Shown: one piece after another, positions 48,343-61,295 of the stretch | How positions within the stretch are numbered: the first letter of the stretch is position 1 | Layout: each line of letters begins with the position of its first letter | Position numbers and translations under genes: made by a program | The notes under the pieces: generated by a model | Told to the model about the DNA's origin: nothing | The model's input: only the letters and a program-made list of their open reading frames with translations | The model's database searches: none | NCBI GenBank assembly: GCA_965153355.1 | Contig: OZ231126.1 | Coordinates: 86,924,001-86,988,000, forward strand | Direction of reading: 5' to 3' | Origin: Flaccisagitta enflata | Lineage: Eukaryota > Chaetognatha > Sagittoidea > Aphragmophora | DNA length: 64,000 bases

Positions 48343-48496
48343 AAAAACAAGGCCGGATACATGGCAATCCAGTCGCGGACAGTTGGGCAGGAGCAGTGAT
48401 GCGAAAATTGGCCGGATTTCAGAAATGTTACGGACCTACCAACCTACCGACCGACTGACACGGCAAGGTGTAGAGTCGCGTGTCCGCGACTAAAAA
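48343..48496 (+). mobile_element. Family A element, intact
   Basis: ACAAGGCCGGATACATGGCA to the perfect hairpin AGTCGCG (48474-48480), TGTC, CGCGACT (48485-48491), then A5. 77% or more similar to the 26668-26805 copy by eye. Confidence 0.8.
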
Positions 48497-48747
48497 TTCA
48501 TGTAAATAGTTAAAAATCTTGTGCACGCCACCGGCTGCTTTGAGGACAACGCGAATGAGACTTGGCAGCAAAATGATATTTGTACAAAACGTATATTTTT
48601 TTGCTCATGAAATTTCATTGCCCCTTTTGACGCGCACCCATCATATTTCATGCTTTGTGCCTGAAACAGGAAGTCCTTTCCTTAGCAATATGGACAACAT
48701 CCTCTTCCCATCTTTTCCCTACACTTGTCAACCCCAAAAATAAGAAA

Positions 48748-48768
48748 ATGAAAACGAAAATGAAAACA

Positions 48769-48821
<53 letters not shown>

Positions 48822-48983
48822 AAAAACAAAAACAAAAACAAAAACAAAAACAAAAACAAAAACAAAAACAAAAACAAAAACAAAAACGAAAACGAAAACG
48901 AAAACATAGACAAAGACAAAGACAAAGACAAAAACAAAAACAAAAACAAAAACAAAAACAAAAACAAAAACAAAAACAAAAAC

Positions 48984-49066
<83 letters not shown>

Positions 49067-49095
49067 CAAAACGAAAAGGAAAACGAAAACGAAGG
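48748..49095. repeat. (AAAACR)n array
   Basis: Blocks of AAAACG and AAAACA hexamers with a short ACAAAG block at 48906-48928. The array is purine/AC-only on this strand. The minus-strand F/V/R-rich ORFs are artefacts. Confidence 0.97.
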
Positions 49096-49956
49096 AAAAA
49101 AAAAAACATACCCCCATGTTCTTCCCGCATTCTTTTCTTTTTGCGCTCTTTTCTCTCTTTTCTCCCACTTCTTCTTCTTCTTCCCCCATTTCTGGAAGTG
49201 GATTTTCATGGCCAGTTTCGCGTTGGTCATTACCGCGTCAGGCGGTAACTCGGTCGGTCGGTCGGTCGGTCGGTCGGTCGGTCATTACCGTGGCGTCGGG
49301 AGATTTCCTTCGTACGTCCCATTTACATTCCACGCTTGCCAAAAGATACTTCCATCAAAAGACGAAAGAGAGAGAGAGAAAAAAAGAAAGAATGACGAAG
49401 AGAGAGAGGGAAAATTATGAAGAAGTGAAAAGGAAGAAAAGAAGGAGAAATTTAAAAAGATGAAGAAAAAAAAAAAGAAAACAGGAACGAGAACAAGAGA
49501 AAAATGTGCAAATTGTGTGTTTGCCATCCATTAATCCACGCAATTGTTTATTTACGTTACTTTTGTTAGTTTACATTAATAAACAAAAATAAACACAATG
49601 AGATATCCGGAGTGTCGATAGTCAATTTCAATAAATCATTCGTTTCACTTTGTGTGAAATTCATATTCACTCCCAATCAACATGTGAGGTTTTTCAGTCA
49701 TACAGGAGACCCGTTTTGTACTGGCCCTGTTGCCCACATGCCCCAACGTACTGTAATATCGTCACGCACAACATTTATAACCACAATCCTTCCTAGATTC
49801 CCAAATCACCGAAAAAGCACCCTCTCCTCGTCTCCTACCCAAACTCTTTGGCTTCGCCCGCTCTCGCTCGTAGTTATGGGGCAGCATCAAAGAACGATAC
49901 CAGTTAATGATGATGAGGACGAGGGAAAGAGGCGTAATGACCGAGGGCGTGGCCAA

Positions 49957-49959
<3 letters not shown>

Positions 49960-50014
<55 letters not shown>
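49960..50014. repeat. (GA)n microsatellite
   Basis: About 55 bp of GA. Confidence 0.95.
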
Positions 50015-50018
<4 letters not shown>

Positions 50019-50931
50019 GGGGCAAAACGGCAACCGTAGCCACTGAAAATAGTTAAACATAAATTCCTCTTACAATCTTACCATGAAAAAAGTACTGTTG
50101 GCCCTAATGAAGCAAATGGTCATTCATTACGATTCATTCCTGCTGGTTTGCCCTTCTCATAACCCTGCATGGTGCTAACAGGGGTTCAAATTCTTCCAAA
50201 CTTCCAAGAAGCAAATGGGCTTTTCATATAACAACATTAAGAGATTTCAAACATTTCCGAGTAGCGCTTCTCCACAATCAAAAATGCCTAGCTAGCAACA
50301 GAAGATACAGAAGTTTACTGGGAGACCACTTGAAACAATGGATGAAAATTACCACCAACCTTGGGTGCTTAGCAAAGCAAAATTTGGAAAATTCGTTTTG
50401 CTTTACTTTCCTAATATGGAGAAGTTGCTTTAAGACCTTTATTTTTCATTTAATAAACCACTATTTATTTTTCCTAAAGTTACAAAATTATAATTTTTTT
50501 TATTCTTATTTGCATTAACTTCTTGGAGCAACTTTAAAGTCAAAACAAAACCACAACATGAATAAATTTGAAACAAAGCAAAACTTTTATCGCTCTGATA
50601 TTTATCACTTGATATTATACAAGCAAGGTGAAAAAATAATGGTCCACTTTTTTGCAATGAAAAGCACCCAATCACCAGTTCAGGTACCAACCAAGCAACC
50701 AACCGATCAACAAATAAGAAGTCTTATCAAGATCGTTACGGATTCCTCACACTTCATTGGAATTCTCCTCCACGGCAATTGGGCAATGGTTGGGGAGGGG
50801 GGGGGGAGCTTCATGCCAGTGATTTTCGGCTACATTTTGAGAGTTGCCAATACATCTCTCTTTGGGCTTCGAGTTGCACAAAATGGAGCCAAAAGATTTA
50901 AAGCTTCGAATGATGGAACTTTTTCGCGGAT

Positions 50932-51565
50932 TCGTCGTCTTCGTCGTCGTCGTCATCGTCATCATCGTCGTCGTCGTCGTCATTGCGCTGTCGTCATCAT
51001 CATCATCACCACCGTTCTCCATCGCCATCATCGTCATTTATTTTGTTTATTTTCATTGTGTAAAGTCATTGTCTTAGTCGGCGCTGCCGATGGTCGATTT
51101 CGTTGTCACCGTCGTTTCCATCGTTGTCATCATCGTCATCGTCATCATCGTCTCTCTCGTCATCGTCATCGTCATTATCGTCTCCATCGTCATCGTCATC
51201 GTCATTATCGTCTCTATCGTCATCGTCATCATCATCATCGTCTCTATCGTCATCGTCATCGTCATTATCGTCTCCATCGTCATCGTCATCGTCATTATCG
51301 TCTACATCGTCATCGTCATCGTCATTATCGTCTCTATCGTCATCGTCATCGTCATCATCGTCTCTATCGTCATCGTCATCGTCATTATCGTCTCCATCGT
51401 CATCGTCATCGTCATTATCGTCTCCATCGTCATCGTCATCGTCATCATCGTCTCTATCGTCATCGTCATCGTCATCATCGTCTCTATCGTCGTCGTCATC
51501 GTCATCATCGTCTCTATCGTCGTCGTCATCGTCATTATCGTCTCCATCGTCACTATCATCGTCGT
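50932..51565. repeat. ~30-bp minisatellite of CGTCATCGTC/ATTATCGTCTCTAT units
   Basis: (CGT)/(CAT) repeats from 50935, then about 15 units of 60 bp made of two 30-bp halves at 51120-51555. The 358-codon His/Arg-rich and 198-codon Ile/Val-rich ORFs are artefacts of the array. Confidence 0.9.
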
Positions 51566-51717
51566 TCCAGCCGTCGTCTTTCCATCTATCACATTATACT
51601 ACATCGTTATCACCGTCGGCGTAATCGTCTTTAAGTTTCACATTGGGTTCATTAAATCCCCGCCGCCTAAAAACCAAGTTAGATAGAAACAGAGAGAAAA
51701 CGATAAGCAATCCCTTT

Positions 51718-51780
51718 TCTTTTTAGATGCGTCCTCGCATCTCTATATGAGGGTCGGTCCGTCAATCTTCCATCCGTAAT
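51718..51780 (-). mobile_element. Family A relative with AGATGC hairpin
   Basis: CTTTTTAGATGC: AGATGC (51725-51730), loop GTCCTC, GCATCT (51737-51742), then CTATATGAGGGTCGGTCCGT. Confidence 0.6.
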
Positions 51781-52140
51781 AATGACCGTCGCGCCTATTC
51801 CAAAAACATCGAGAATCAGGGATTGTCAATACTGGAATTATTCTGTAGCATTTCTTGGCGCATGCAGAGACATGGTAGCTGTTGAGTTTTGTGGGTCGTG
51901 GACCAAGCCTTGACATCCCCAATATCAATTCAATACCAAAAAGTCGTTGGCTGAATAGTAGACAGAAAGATGAGAAAAAAAAATGTGGTTTTCATGTTTT
52001 CATGCATCCTTGCATATCTTCTGAAAATATGTGTCGTCCATTTATCTTTCCTTTAAATTCTGTTTTTTAGCGAGGTATTTTATACCATATTCAGTTTCCA
52101 ATCCAGGGCAAATTTTACTGTTCTAGTATCACCCCTGGCA

Positions 52141-52570
52141 GTGACACAGGACGCATTGTTGCCCGTTCGGGCTTGCTTTTCTTCCTTCGGTTTTAGTGAG
52201 TCTTTAACTGAGATTTACGCGAAATTATTTGGCGGTCTCGGGAATCCTACTCGTCGAATGCGTCTTTTGCCGGGTGCGCTTTTCGCGGGTGCGTTAGTTG
52301 CCGCATTGATGATGTTGCTGATGGCCTCCACAGACGTTTTGCAACGCTGCTAATGATTCTTTTACCGACTTTTGGAAGTTTGTCGCCGAGGTTTATCGGC
52401 GGCGGCAGCGACGGCGGTGGTGGTGGCGGCAGTGGTGGCAGTGGCGGCGGCGGCAGCGGCGGCGGTGGTCTGGAGGCGGCAGTTGCGGAGTCAAATGGCA
52501 ATGTTAGACGACAACGTACCCTCATGGGGGATCGAACATGGCATAGGGGTTTTACAAGAGGGTAGCTAAT
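52141..52570. other. GC-rich segment with GGC/GGT repeats, coding unproven
   Basis: A plus-strand ORF (52141-52353) contains a hydrophobic run (LLPGALFAGALVAALMMLLM), while the minus strand gives a Pro-rich ORF across a (GGC)n block (52396-52490). Base composition rises compared with neighbours. I cannot decide on strand or reality. Confidence 0.25.
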
Positions 52571-52985
52571 CTGATAAAAGGTAGTATTAGTTCTATTTTG
52601 TACCACATCCTCCGTGTTCCCCTTTGTCGCAAACCCCAGCCGTATCACACTTACCATCTGTAATTGGAGATCGGTTGGCGTTTGGGTGAACCAGATCATC
52701 ATGGATTCGGGACCAAGAGTACCGGGTGTGTGATATGGATAGATCAATAGATATTTTCTTCAGAATCTAATCTAAAAAAAACCCTGAATACTCAATCCTC
52801 ATCAGTGCTTAGCTACCATCATTGAAATATCAGATGAAAACTCCATCTCAGAAACACCAGTCACCCTCATCCATTTCCTCTGGTTTAGGTTTGTAGAAAA
52901 AAGGGCGGAACAATTACAAAAGCGGTAAAATTACACACAACTTCCCCCGTCTATTTCTGATAACATCATCGTTACCATGCGCAGG

Positions 52986-53158
52986 CTCTGTATTTAGACT
53001 CTAAACCCGCTCTGCCCTCCATCCGTCCGTCCGTCCGTCTGTCCATCCGTCCATCCCCATTGTGCTTCGGTCTTTGGCCTCACTGCTCCTGCCAAAATGC
53101 TCGAGTAACTGGACGCGACTGGGGTAGCCGGTAGCCGTGTATTCGACCTTGTTTACTG
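52986..53158 (-). mobile_element. Family A element, inverted, diverged hairpin end
   Basis: ATCCGTCCGTCCGTCCGTCT core, TCACTGCTCCTGCC, TGGACGCGACTGGGGTAGCC and TGTATTCGACCTTGTTTA end. Directly followed by a second copy in the same orientation. Confidence 0.7.
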
Positions 53159-53173
53159 CGAACCGGTTCTTTA

Positions 53174-53362
53174 TACTTTTAAGTCGCGTGCTACGCTATT
53201 CTACACCCCGCTTTGTTGGTCCGTCTGTCCGTCGGTCCGTCACACTTTTTTTAAAGTTTTTGCGGTTTCACTGCTCCTGCCCTATTGATAAAGTGACCTC
53301 AAATACAGCCCTTGCCCACCCGCAAGCGACTGGGGTTAGCCGTGTATCCGGCCTTGTTTTTC
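53174..53362 (-). mobile_element. Family A element, inverted, intact
   Basis: TTTTAAGTCGCGTGCTACGC start, GTCCGTCTGTCCGTCGGTCC core, and a GCCGTGTATCCGGCCTTGTT end. Confidence 0.8.
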
Positions 53363-53494
53363 AAAGTTTTGCGATGTTTTGATTTCTGTTGACTGTATGA
53401 AGTATGCGTCTGTGACGTCCGTCCGACCATTTGCCTGTCCCTTTGTTTGTTCGTTGTTCACTCATGGACATTTTTATTGCGATTGTGTATTTCG

Positions 53495-53663
53495 ATCATT
53501 CATTCATTCATTCATTCATTCATTCATTCATTCATTCATTCATTCATTCATTCATTCATTCATTCATTTATTCCTTCATCCATTCATTCATTCATTCATT
53601 CAATCATTCATTCATTCATTCATTCATTCATTCATTCATTCATTCATTCATTCATTCACTTTT

Positions 53664-53751
<88 letters not shown>

Positions 53752-53851
53752 TTTTTCTTCTATTCATTCATTCATTCATTCATTCATTCATTCATTCATT
53801 CATTCATTCATTCATTCATTCATTGGTTCATTCATTCTTTTATTCATTCAC

Positions 53852-53927
<76 letters not shown>

Positions 53928-53929
53928 TT

Positions 53930-54008
<79 letters not shown>

Positions 54009-54010
54009 CA
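53495..54010. repeat. Alternating (CATT)n and (CTTT)n blocks
   Basis: CATT 53495-53658, CTTT 53662-53750, CATT 53762-53825, CTTT 53850-54008. The two CATT-CTTT pairs suggest duplication of a compound unit. Confidence 0.97.
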
Positions 54011-54180
54011 TCACCTTCTCACCTTCCATTTCACGCGATTTTGGTTTTTTCTTCTTTTCCACATCAGAGCATCAGAAACATTGGAGTAAAGAAACATCAT
54101 TACACTTTTCAACTTTTATCGCTCCCCCAGGAGATCTGGTATCATTATTCCAATAGGATTTTTGGTGAACTTGCCTTTCC

Positions 54181-54475
<295 letters not shown>

Positions 54476-54577
54476 AAGATGTTGTTCTATGTCTTTGGCA
54501 CAGAATGAACCTATCTAATCGTTTCTTTGTCTTGCAGCCTGTCTCCAGATTTCTCAACATTTTATCCTTTTGTCCAT

Positions 54578-54740
54578 GGTCGCGTGCTGTGCCACTTTTT
54601 GGTCCGTCGGTCTGTCCATCAGGCCGTAATTCCATTGTCAGTTTTTGGCGTCGCCACTCGTGCTTTTGTGTCTGAATGGTTTTCTTCATTACAGTTCCTG
54701 CACGTGACTACGGTTGCCATCTATTCGGCCTTGTTAACAT
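54578..54740 (-). mobile_element. Family A element, inverted
   Basis: GGTCGCGTGCTGTGCCAC hairpin-like start, GGTCCGTCGGTCTGTCC core, CTATTCGGCCTTGTTAAC end. Confidence 0.6.
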
Positions 54741-54765
54741 GACAATACGAAGAACTTATTATTTA

Positions 54766-55213
54766 TACTAACAAGTGACGCGGAGTCACAATATCGTTGC
54801 GGACGGGTGGGCAGGGGCATCCAACCCTCATCCACACCCTAACTTATCCTCAACTCTCAAACATACACAAAAACTATCGCAAACGCTCGATTTTCTACTT
54901 TTCAACTTGATCACCATGACGGACCGACAGACTGACGGACCGACGGACGGACAAAGCTCATATTGGGGCTCTATACCACAGTGTGATGATTCTCCATTTT
55001 TAGTTGCGGACACGCAACTCTATAAGAGGCTATGTCCATCCGTCTGTCCATCCGTTGGACCATCCGTGGTGATCGAGTTTGAAGGTGCTAAAACGCGCAT
55101 TTTTGGTGCTGCCCTTGTAATTGTCTGAGTGTGTGAGCGTGTATGGGGTGAGCAAGGTAAGTTATACCCCCTGCCCACCTGTCCGCAACGATATTGTGAC
55201 CCCGCGTCAGTTG
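54766..55213. mobile_element. Two family A2 elements in inverted, hairpin-end-to-hairpin-end array
   Basis: Plus copy 54769-54998 (AACAAGTGACGCGGAGTCAC, ATATCGTTGCGGACGGGTGG) meets minus copy 55000-55213 (TTTTTAGTTGCGGACACGCA, ending CAACGATATTGTGACCCCGC and GTCAGTTGTT). The minus copy retains a perfect hairpin, AGTTGCG 55002-55008 / CGCAACT 55013-55019. Confidence 0.75.
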
Positions 55214-55628
55214 TTTCTCTCCTTTCTTATTGTTTGCTTCAATGTTTGCACGACTGCATCATGTAAGCAGAAATAAAGAGTTAGTTCTGACTGTATCTAT
55301 CTGCCTGTTGTCGAAATTGCTTCGGTATTTCTGTCAAAATATTTTAGCAATTATGAATGCTCAAAAAAGTTTTTTTTTTTTTTTTGGCGACCAACAAACT
55401 CAGGGACTCAAGCTGGAATTGAACAACTTACATTTGAAATATCCAGTCTATAAAATGAGAGATATTTAGTTAACTTCCCCTAGTTTAGGCTGTTTTAGCA
55501 CAAACCCCACTATATCTCTCATCTCCGAATGATTTTTGGCTTTTGATGTGTAATTTTGTGGCTTACAAGATGCAATGTGGAAAAATAATGCTCTGTTTTG
55601 AGCCTTGTTTCTCGTAGCATTTGTGTTA

Positions 55629-56395
55629 CACCGTCTTTATATCGGTTTGACTTTTAGTAAACCTTTATAACTCCTAAACTACTGGGAGAAAAGTCTTCAA
55701 ATTTTCAGTGTATGTCGGTGGTAAGCTACGGTTTTGTTATGCCAAATCTTGATATTGAGCTCTTGAATACTTGGGGTAAGCATAACATTGATTAAAATAC
55801 CATTTTTTTATGCCATATCATTTTCTGTGGTCTTTTTTTAAAGAGGCTGTCTTTGGCAACTTGCCATTTCCATATGAAATGACCTAAGACCCTGGGATTA
55901 GTCTCAAACCACTGATGATTGTTCATAGATTACACACCTGCTGCATTAGTGTCGAAAACCTGGATATTCAAAATGGTTGTTAATGGTTTTGATTGGAAAT
56001 TGTCACATTTTTGGTTTGGAAACATAGGAAAATCACCCAAAATGTTTTCACCCCCCCCCCCCAAAAAAAAATATCAAATTTCAAGTAAAACTCAGATGAG
56101 TGAAACTTAGAAACAATTATTTATTATCTCAGATTTTAGGTCTATTTTCTATAGACGTAGCAAGCAAATAGTAACAATCTCTTTCAAAAAAAGATATCAA
56201 AAGTTGATTTGGCCCACAAAATTGTAGTTTTTTCAATGTTATGCTGACTTCCAATGCTTATGAACTCAACATAGAGATTTGGCATGACAAAACCGTAGCA
56301 TATCACCTACATACACCAAAAATTTGAGGACTTTTCTCCCAATAGTTTTGGAGTTATAAAGGTTTACTAAAAGTCAAACCGATTTAAAGACGGTG
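55629..56395. mobile_element. 767-bp foldback MITE with TA target duplication
   Basis: TIRs CACCGTCTTTATATCGGTTT and its near-complement ending GACGGTG; the arms pair for about 170 bp (including GGTAAGCTACGGTTTTGTTA / AACAAAACCGTAGC-type pairing). TA at 55627-55628 and 56396-56397. A C10A9 run sits in the centre. No ORF. Confidence 0.8.
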
Positions 56396-56559
56396 TACTT
56401 TACTGGAAACTCAGTAGTTCTGCAAGCCCTGCGGCCATGCGGTTGGTCCGTCCATTCATGACTCTAAGTCCATTAGTCCATTCGTTTGTCAATCCATTGC
56501 AATGTCCATGTGTACATCCGTCTGTGGATCCATCTGTCCATCCGTCCGTCAGTCCGAGT

Positions 56560-56648
<89 letters not shown>
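56560..56648. repeat. (CT)n microsatellite
   Basis: About 85 bp of CT. Confidence 0.97.
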
Positions 56649-56789
56649 GCCCCCTTCTCACGTCATGATCGATTCATTTCTCTCCTCTTGGTCGAGAGCC
56701 GAAGTCATTAATTGCAAATATCCTGAATGAGGCCGGACAGACCGAAGCAGTCACATCCAAACCGCACCGAAGAGAGAAATGAGGTAAGA

Positions 56790-57525
<736 letters not shown>

Positions 57526-57894
57526 GATAGCTAAAAAGAAAGAAAAGGAGAAAGATTGAAAGGTATATATATATATAAAGTATAGCAACCAAAGCAGACC
57601 CCGGAGAGTCCATAACTACTATCTTGTTTTAGCAAGATAGTAGTGGTTGCTACCAGTACAAAAATTTTGAACGAAATTAATAATATTTGTTTTTCTTCAC
57701 GCCTTCACAAGTTGATATGCTTAGATTTGTAGATTATGCCAGTCCCAATCGATTCCAATTTACAAACTAACTCCACTGAGTTGATGTTGTCATAGTCGTT
57801 GTCATTGTCGTTGTTGCTGATATTGCCTATTTTGTCGCTGTTGTTGTCATTGTCATTGTTGAAAGAGTTGTTGCTGAAGACATCAGTGTTTTTG

Positions 57895-58105
57895 GTGTCA
57901 ACGCAGCTATCGCCGTTGTTGTTGCTGCATGTAACTCTGCAGCTGTCGCCGCTGCTGTCGCCGCCGCTGTCGCCGCAGCTGTCGCCGCAGCTGTCGCCGC
58001 AGCCATCGCCTCAGCTGTCGCCGCTAATATCGCCGCAGCTGCCGCCGCAGCTGTCACCGCAGCTGTCGCTGCGGCTGTCACCGCGGCTGTCGCTGTGGCT
58101 GTTGC
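57895..58105. repeat. GCTGTCGCCGCA-type minisatellite
   Basis: Imperfect 9-15-bp units, GC-rich. Ala-rich and Gln/Pro/Leu-rich ORFs in different frames are artefacts. Confidence 0.8.
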
Positions 58106-58194
58106 CATCATTGACGCTGTCGTTTATGCTTTTGTTGATGTCCTTTTTTTATGTTGCTGTTTCTGATGTTAGCGCTGCCCAGTTCAAACGTAAT

Positions 58195-58810
58195 GGATCC
58201 CATCTGTAATAGAAAGAAGACAGCGGCAGACAAACCCCAGCAGAACCTTGTCTAGTGTCGTTTGGTTCATCCTATAGAATCAGTGATGGATAGAAACATA
58301 CCGGCAACGGCCTGAAAGAAACAGGCCGTTAAAGATGAATTGCCCGATGGTTTCAAGGTGAATAATTTCCTTGTAGCAAGTTTGTTAGAACGTTTGTACT
58401 GCCGACATGTGGAATATTTCTTTCGATTGTTGTTGTTGCTGTTGTTGCCGCTGTTGTTGTTGTTGCTGTTGTTGTTGATGCTGTTGTTGTTGTTGCTGTT
58501 GTTGTTGTTGCTGTTGTTACTGTTGTCAATGCTTTTGTTCGCTAATGTTGATTTTGTTGCTTTGTTGTTATTGTTGTTGTTGCTGCTGTTGATGTTGCTG
58601 TTGTTGATATCGCTGATGTTGAATGCCCCATCTGCAAAATGGAAAAAAAAAACAGCGGCAGACAAACCCCGACAAAGGTCCTTGCACTGGCGTTGGCTGT
58701 ATCCATATGGAAACAGACATAGATAGAAACATACCGGCAACGGCCTGAAAGAAACAGGCCGTTAACGTTGAATCGCCCCTTGGTTTCAAGGTGATGATTT
58801 TCTTTCTTCT
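58195..58810. repeat. Direct duplication (offset ~440 bp) carrying a conserved 9-bp-stem hairpin
   Basis: ACAGCGGCAGACAAACCCC, GATAGAAACATACCGGCAAC and AACGGCCTG-AAAGAAA-CAGGCCGTT occur in both copies (near 58312 and 58740). (TTG)n lies between at 58430-58610. The hairpin is perfectly kept in both copies while its flanks have diverged. Confidence 0.75.
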
Positions 58811-59102
58811 TAGTTCAATACATTGTTGCAGAATGTTCACAGTGGGATGGCTATTTCGATCCAAGTTACGTTATTGAGGTGTATCATAATTCAAATTTTG
58901 TTTTATTGTTCCCTTTTTAGTTTTTTCTTCCCTTTTTGATTTTTTTTTTCCCATTTCGATTTTTTTCAAACTTTTATGATTTTTAATTTCCATTAGTGAT
59001 GATTTCATTGTTGAAAATGTTGATTTGTCGAAAAAAAAAAATGTCATTGTCATTTATGTTATTGTTGTTGTTGTTGCAGAATAAGGGCCACATTGGTTGT
59101 GA

Positions 59103-60140
59103 TTAAAGAGGCCGAAAAGCCAAAGCTCTTGATCCACGTCCACCAATAACTTTCCAAATTTTTGTAAGCTTTTCCTCTGGTGATAGGCCTTCATTCCTTT
59201 TGACAGCTTCTTGTCGGAGAAGAAGCTCATTTGTTTTCTCTTCAGCACACTGCATTTTGGTCAAATCATGGGTGATGCTCACTCCTTTCCATTTTTCGTT
59301 GCCTTTAAGCATTTTTGCTTTGGCTAAGATATCATTTTTGATAATGGCATTTGGCAGTTTGATGACGAGTGGTCGGTAATTTTGACTGTTGTACTTCCCA
59401 ACTCTGAAGCATTGATATTCATCATTTGTGATAACAGTTCCAAGATCATGAAAAAGGTCATCAACAACTTCTTCATTAAGGGCTTCATTGCTTTCCCCTA
59501 GACCAAAGATAATCAAGTTGTTCTTTTTTCTTTCCCTTAGATGGAATTCATTTGGAGCAGATGAGAGGATTTGAGGTGACACGGCAGAATTTTTTCTTAA
59601 TTCATCCATTCCTGTCTCTAATTTAGCGACAAGATCTTTCAAATTCTCAAAATCATCCTTTGATGATTGATCATGCTTTTGCTTTTCTTCCTGCCACATC
59701 CGTTCAACATTCATGATTCTTTTATCCTGATCTTCCAAACAATTTCTAGATGCTGCCAGTTGAGCTTCCAGACTTTTTATTTCTTGCTTCAACAAGTTTT
59801 GCCCCTCGTTCATTTCTACCTGTTCCTTTGCAATGCCTAAAAGGTGAGAGGCCCAATGCTTCTTCATTGCTTCAGCTGCTATTCCCCCATTGTCAAGAAC
59901 TGCCTTGGTAACAGCCTTGGACACCATGCTGTTAACTTCCTCACCGATACATTCCATCAAGTCGTTCACCTTCCCACCAACAGATGAAATTTCCTTACGC
60001 ATATCAGCAAAAACAGAATTTGTCACCTCCTGAATCTTTTTCACCTGAGACAATTCCTTTCTCAGATTCTCAATACTGTTCTCTTCAGCTGGGGTTGTTT
60101 CAACATCAATTTTTTGTTTTCCTTTCCCTTTTGGAGGCAT
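59103..60140 (-). CDS. LINE-type ORF1 protein (coiled coil plus RNA-binding domain)
   Basis: An intact 345-codon ORF from ATG at 60140. Residues 1-20 are Lys-rich. About 20-200 is Glu/Lys/Gln heptad-like coiled coil (RKELSQVKKIQEV, LKQEIKSLEAQL). About 205-310 resembles the Transposase_22/RRM-like domain (RERKKNNLIIFGL, YRPLVIKLPN, AKMLKG, DLTKMQ). The end RNEGLSPEEKLTKIWKVIG and then RGSR is typical of ORF1p of L1/CR1/Jockey-type retrotransposons, which coats retrotransposon RNA. Normally an ORF2 with RT follows; here the frame ends and about 30 bp later a short CAACAA tail appears. It could be an ORF1-only derivative, an internally deleted LINE, or a captured host gene. Confidence 0.8.
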   Translation of the reverse strand: MPPKGKGKQKIDVETTPAEENSIENLRKELSQVKKIQEVTNSVFADMRKEISSVGGKVNDLMECIGEEVNSMVSKAVTKAVLDNGGIAAEAMKKHWASHLLGIAKEQVEMNEGQNLLKQEIKSLEAQLAASRNCLEDQDKRIMNVERMWQEEKQKHDQSSKDDFENLKDLVAKLETGMDELRKNSAVSPQILSSAPNEFHLRERKKNNLIIFGLGESNEALNEEVVDDLFHDLGTVITNDEYQCFRVGKYNSQNYRPLVIKLPNAIIKNDILAKAKMLKGNEKWKGVSITHDLTKMQCAEEKTNELLLRQEAVKRNEGLSPEEKLTKIWKVIGGRGSRALAFRPL

Positions 60141-60149
60141 TTTCTTTAT

Positions 60150-60600
60150 CTTGATTTCTTAAGGACTGGCAAAAACGATTTTGTCCCAAAGTGCCAAATT
60201 AAAGTTCGTGTGAAAGGAATGAACGCTCGGTCAATGTTGGAATTTACTTCAATTGTTTTGGTTAAGAAATGTCGAGAAAAAAAATGATTCAGATTTGATT
60301 AAGGAAGAAAACAGTTTTAGGGCAAAAAGACAATGAAGATGGGGGAGTTGAACGTGGAGATTGAGATATGTTGTAGAGCAGAATTTATTACGTATGCGTG
60401 TGAAATTTTGAGAAAATCAGTTTAAGTTTTTTGCCGTTTTCTTAATTTTTTTACGGAGCGCGGAGAAAAACGTGTCTCAGGATTCCAGTCGAGAATTCAA
60501 TGGTAGAAAGAGAAAAATGAATAGAATGAATAAATGAAAGGGAAAAGGGTCCGAGTTGGAGGCGTTGAAAATTAAAGAGAGTCTAATGGCTATACGCAAT
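60150..60600. other. Upstream region of the ORF1 gene, no feature seen
   Basis: AT-rich, with no tandem repeat. It could hold a LINE 5' UTR or promoter for the 59103-60140 ORF, but no motif supports that. Confidence 0.4.
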
Positions 60601-60667
60601 TATTCCCAATTGTAACTATCGCGACTTGAGTAGGTCATTGAATTGGTGCGATTGGCGTCATCGTTAT

Positions 60668-60698
<31 letters not shown>

Positions 60699-60884
60699 AT
60701 TGTCGTCGTCATCGTCATCGTCGTCGTCATCGTCGTCGCTGGCGTCGCCATTTTCGTCATTGTGTCCAAAGACTTGCAGAGAAACTGTTTCTGCTTCTGC
60801 TCTGTCGACGTGTATGTGTGCATTAGTTACAACATTGTCGGCCTCCTTTGATTTGGTGACCGGAGTGCGAATGTTGACCTTCAT
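60600..60884 (-). CDS. Small acidic ORF, possible terminal exon
   Basis: 94 codons from ATG 60884, preceded by TTGATAG, which could also be a splice acceptor. It encodes a mixed N-terminal half (TNAHIHVDRAEAETVSLQVFG) and then a long Asp run from (GAT/GAC)n. The non-repeat half has mixed codon use, so it may be a real exon of an acidic protein, but the Asp run is microsatellite-like. No family is recognised. Confidence 0.3.
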
Positions 60885-61219
60885 CTATCAAGTGCAGACC
60901 AATTGGGGCGATTAGGCGCTTAGGTTACATGGCTTTAGTTACGTACTTTGATTTGACGCAATGTTTGCTGGTTCATTCTGATGCTGAATTGTCTTAAGTT
61001 TTGGAAGTCTTTAAAATTTCTGAATGTGTCAGTCTGTCGGTATCATTTTGCCTCTTCGGAGTCTAAGGGGAGTTGTTGAGTCACTGCTCCTGCCCAAATG
61101 CTTGATTCGCTCGTTCAATTAGTGCCCCTGCTTTATTTTCACCTGTATTTGCAATTTATGACCACCATATTGTGAGCGATCATGTCTGGCTACTGTTCTT
61201 CTTGTATTTCTTTGTGTTT

Positions 61220-61234
61220 CTCTCTCTCACTCTC

Positions 61235-61292
<58 letters not shown>
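61220..61292. repeat. (CT)n microsatellite
   Basis: About 70 bp of CT. A C17 run follows at 61471-61487. Confidence 0.95.

Positions 61293-61295
<3 letters not shown>

Noticed and set aside
50558-51686. 358-codon His/Arg-rich ORF and 198-codon Val/Ile-rich ORF
   Set aside because: Both are readings of a 30-bp minisatellite; the non-repeat N-terminal part shows no domain.
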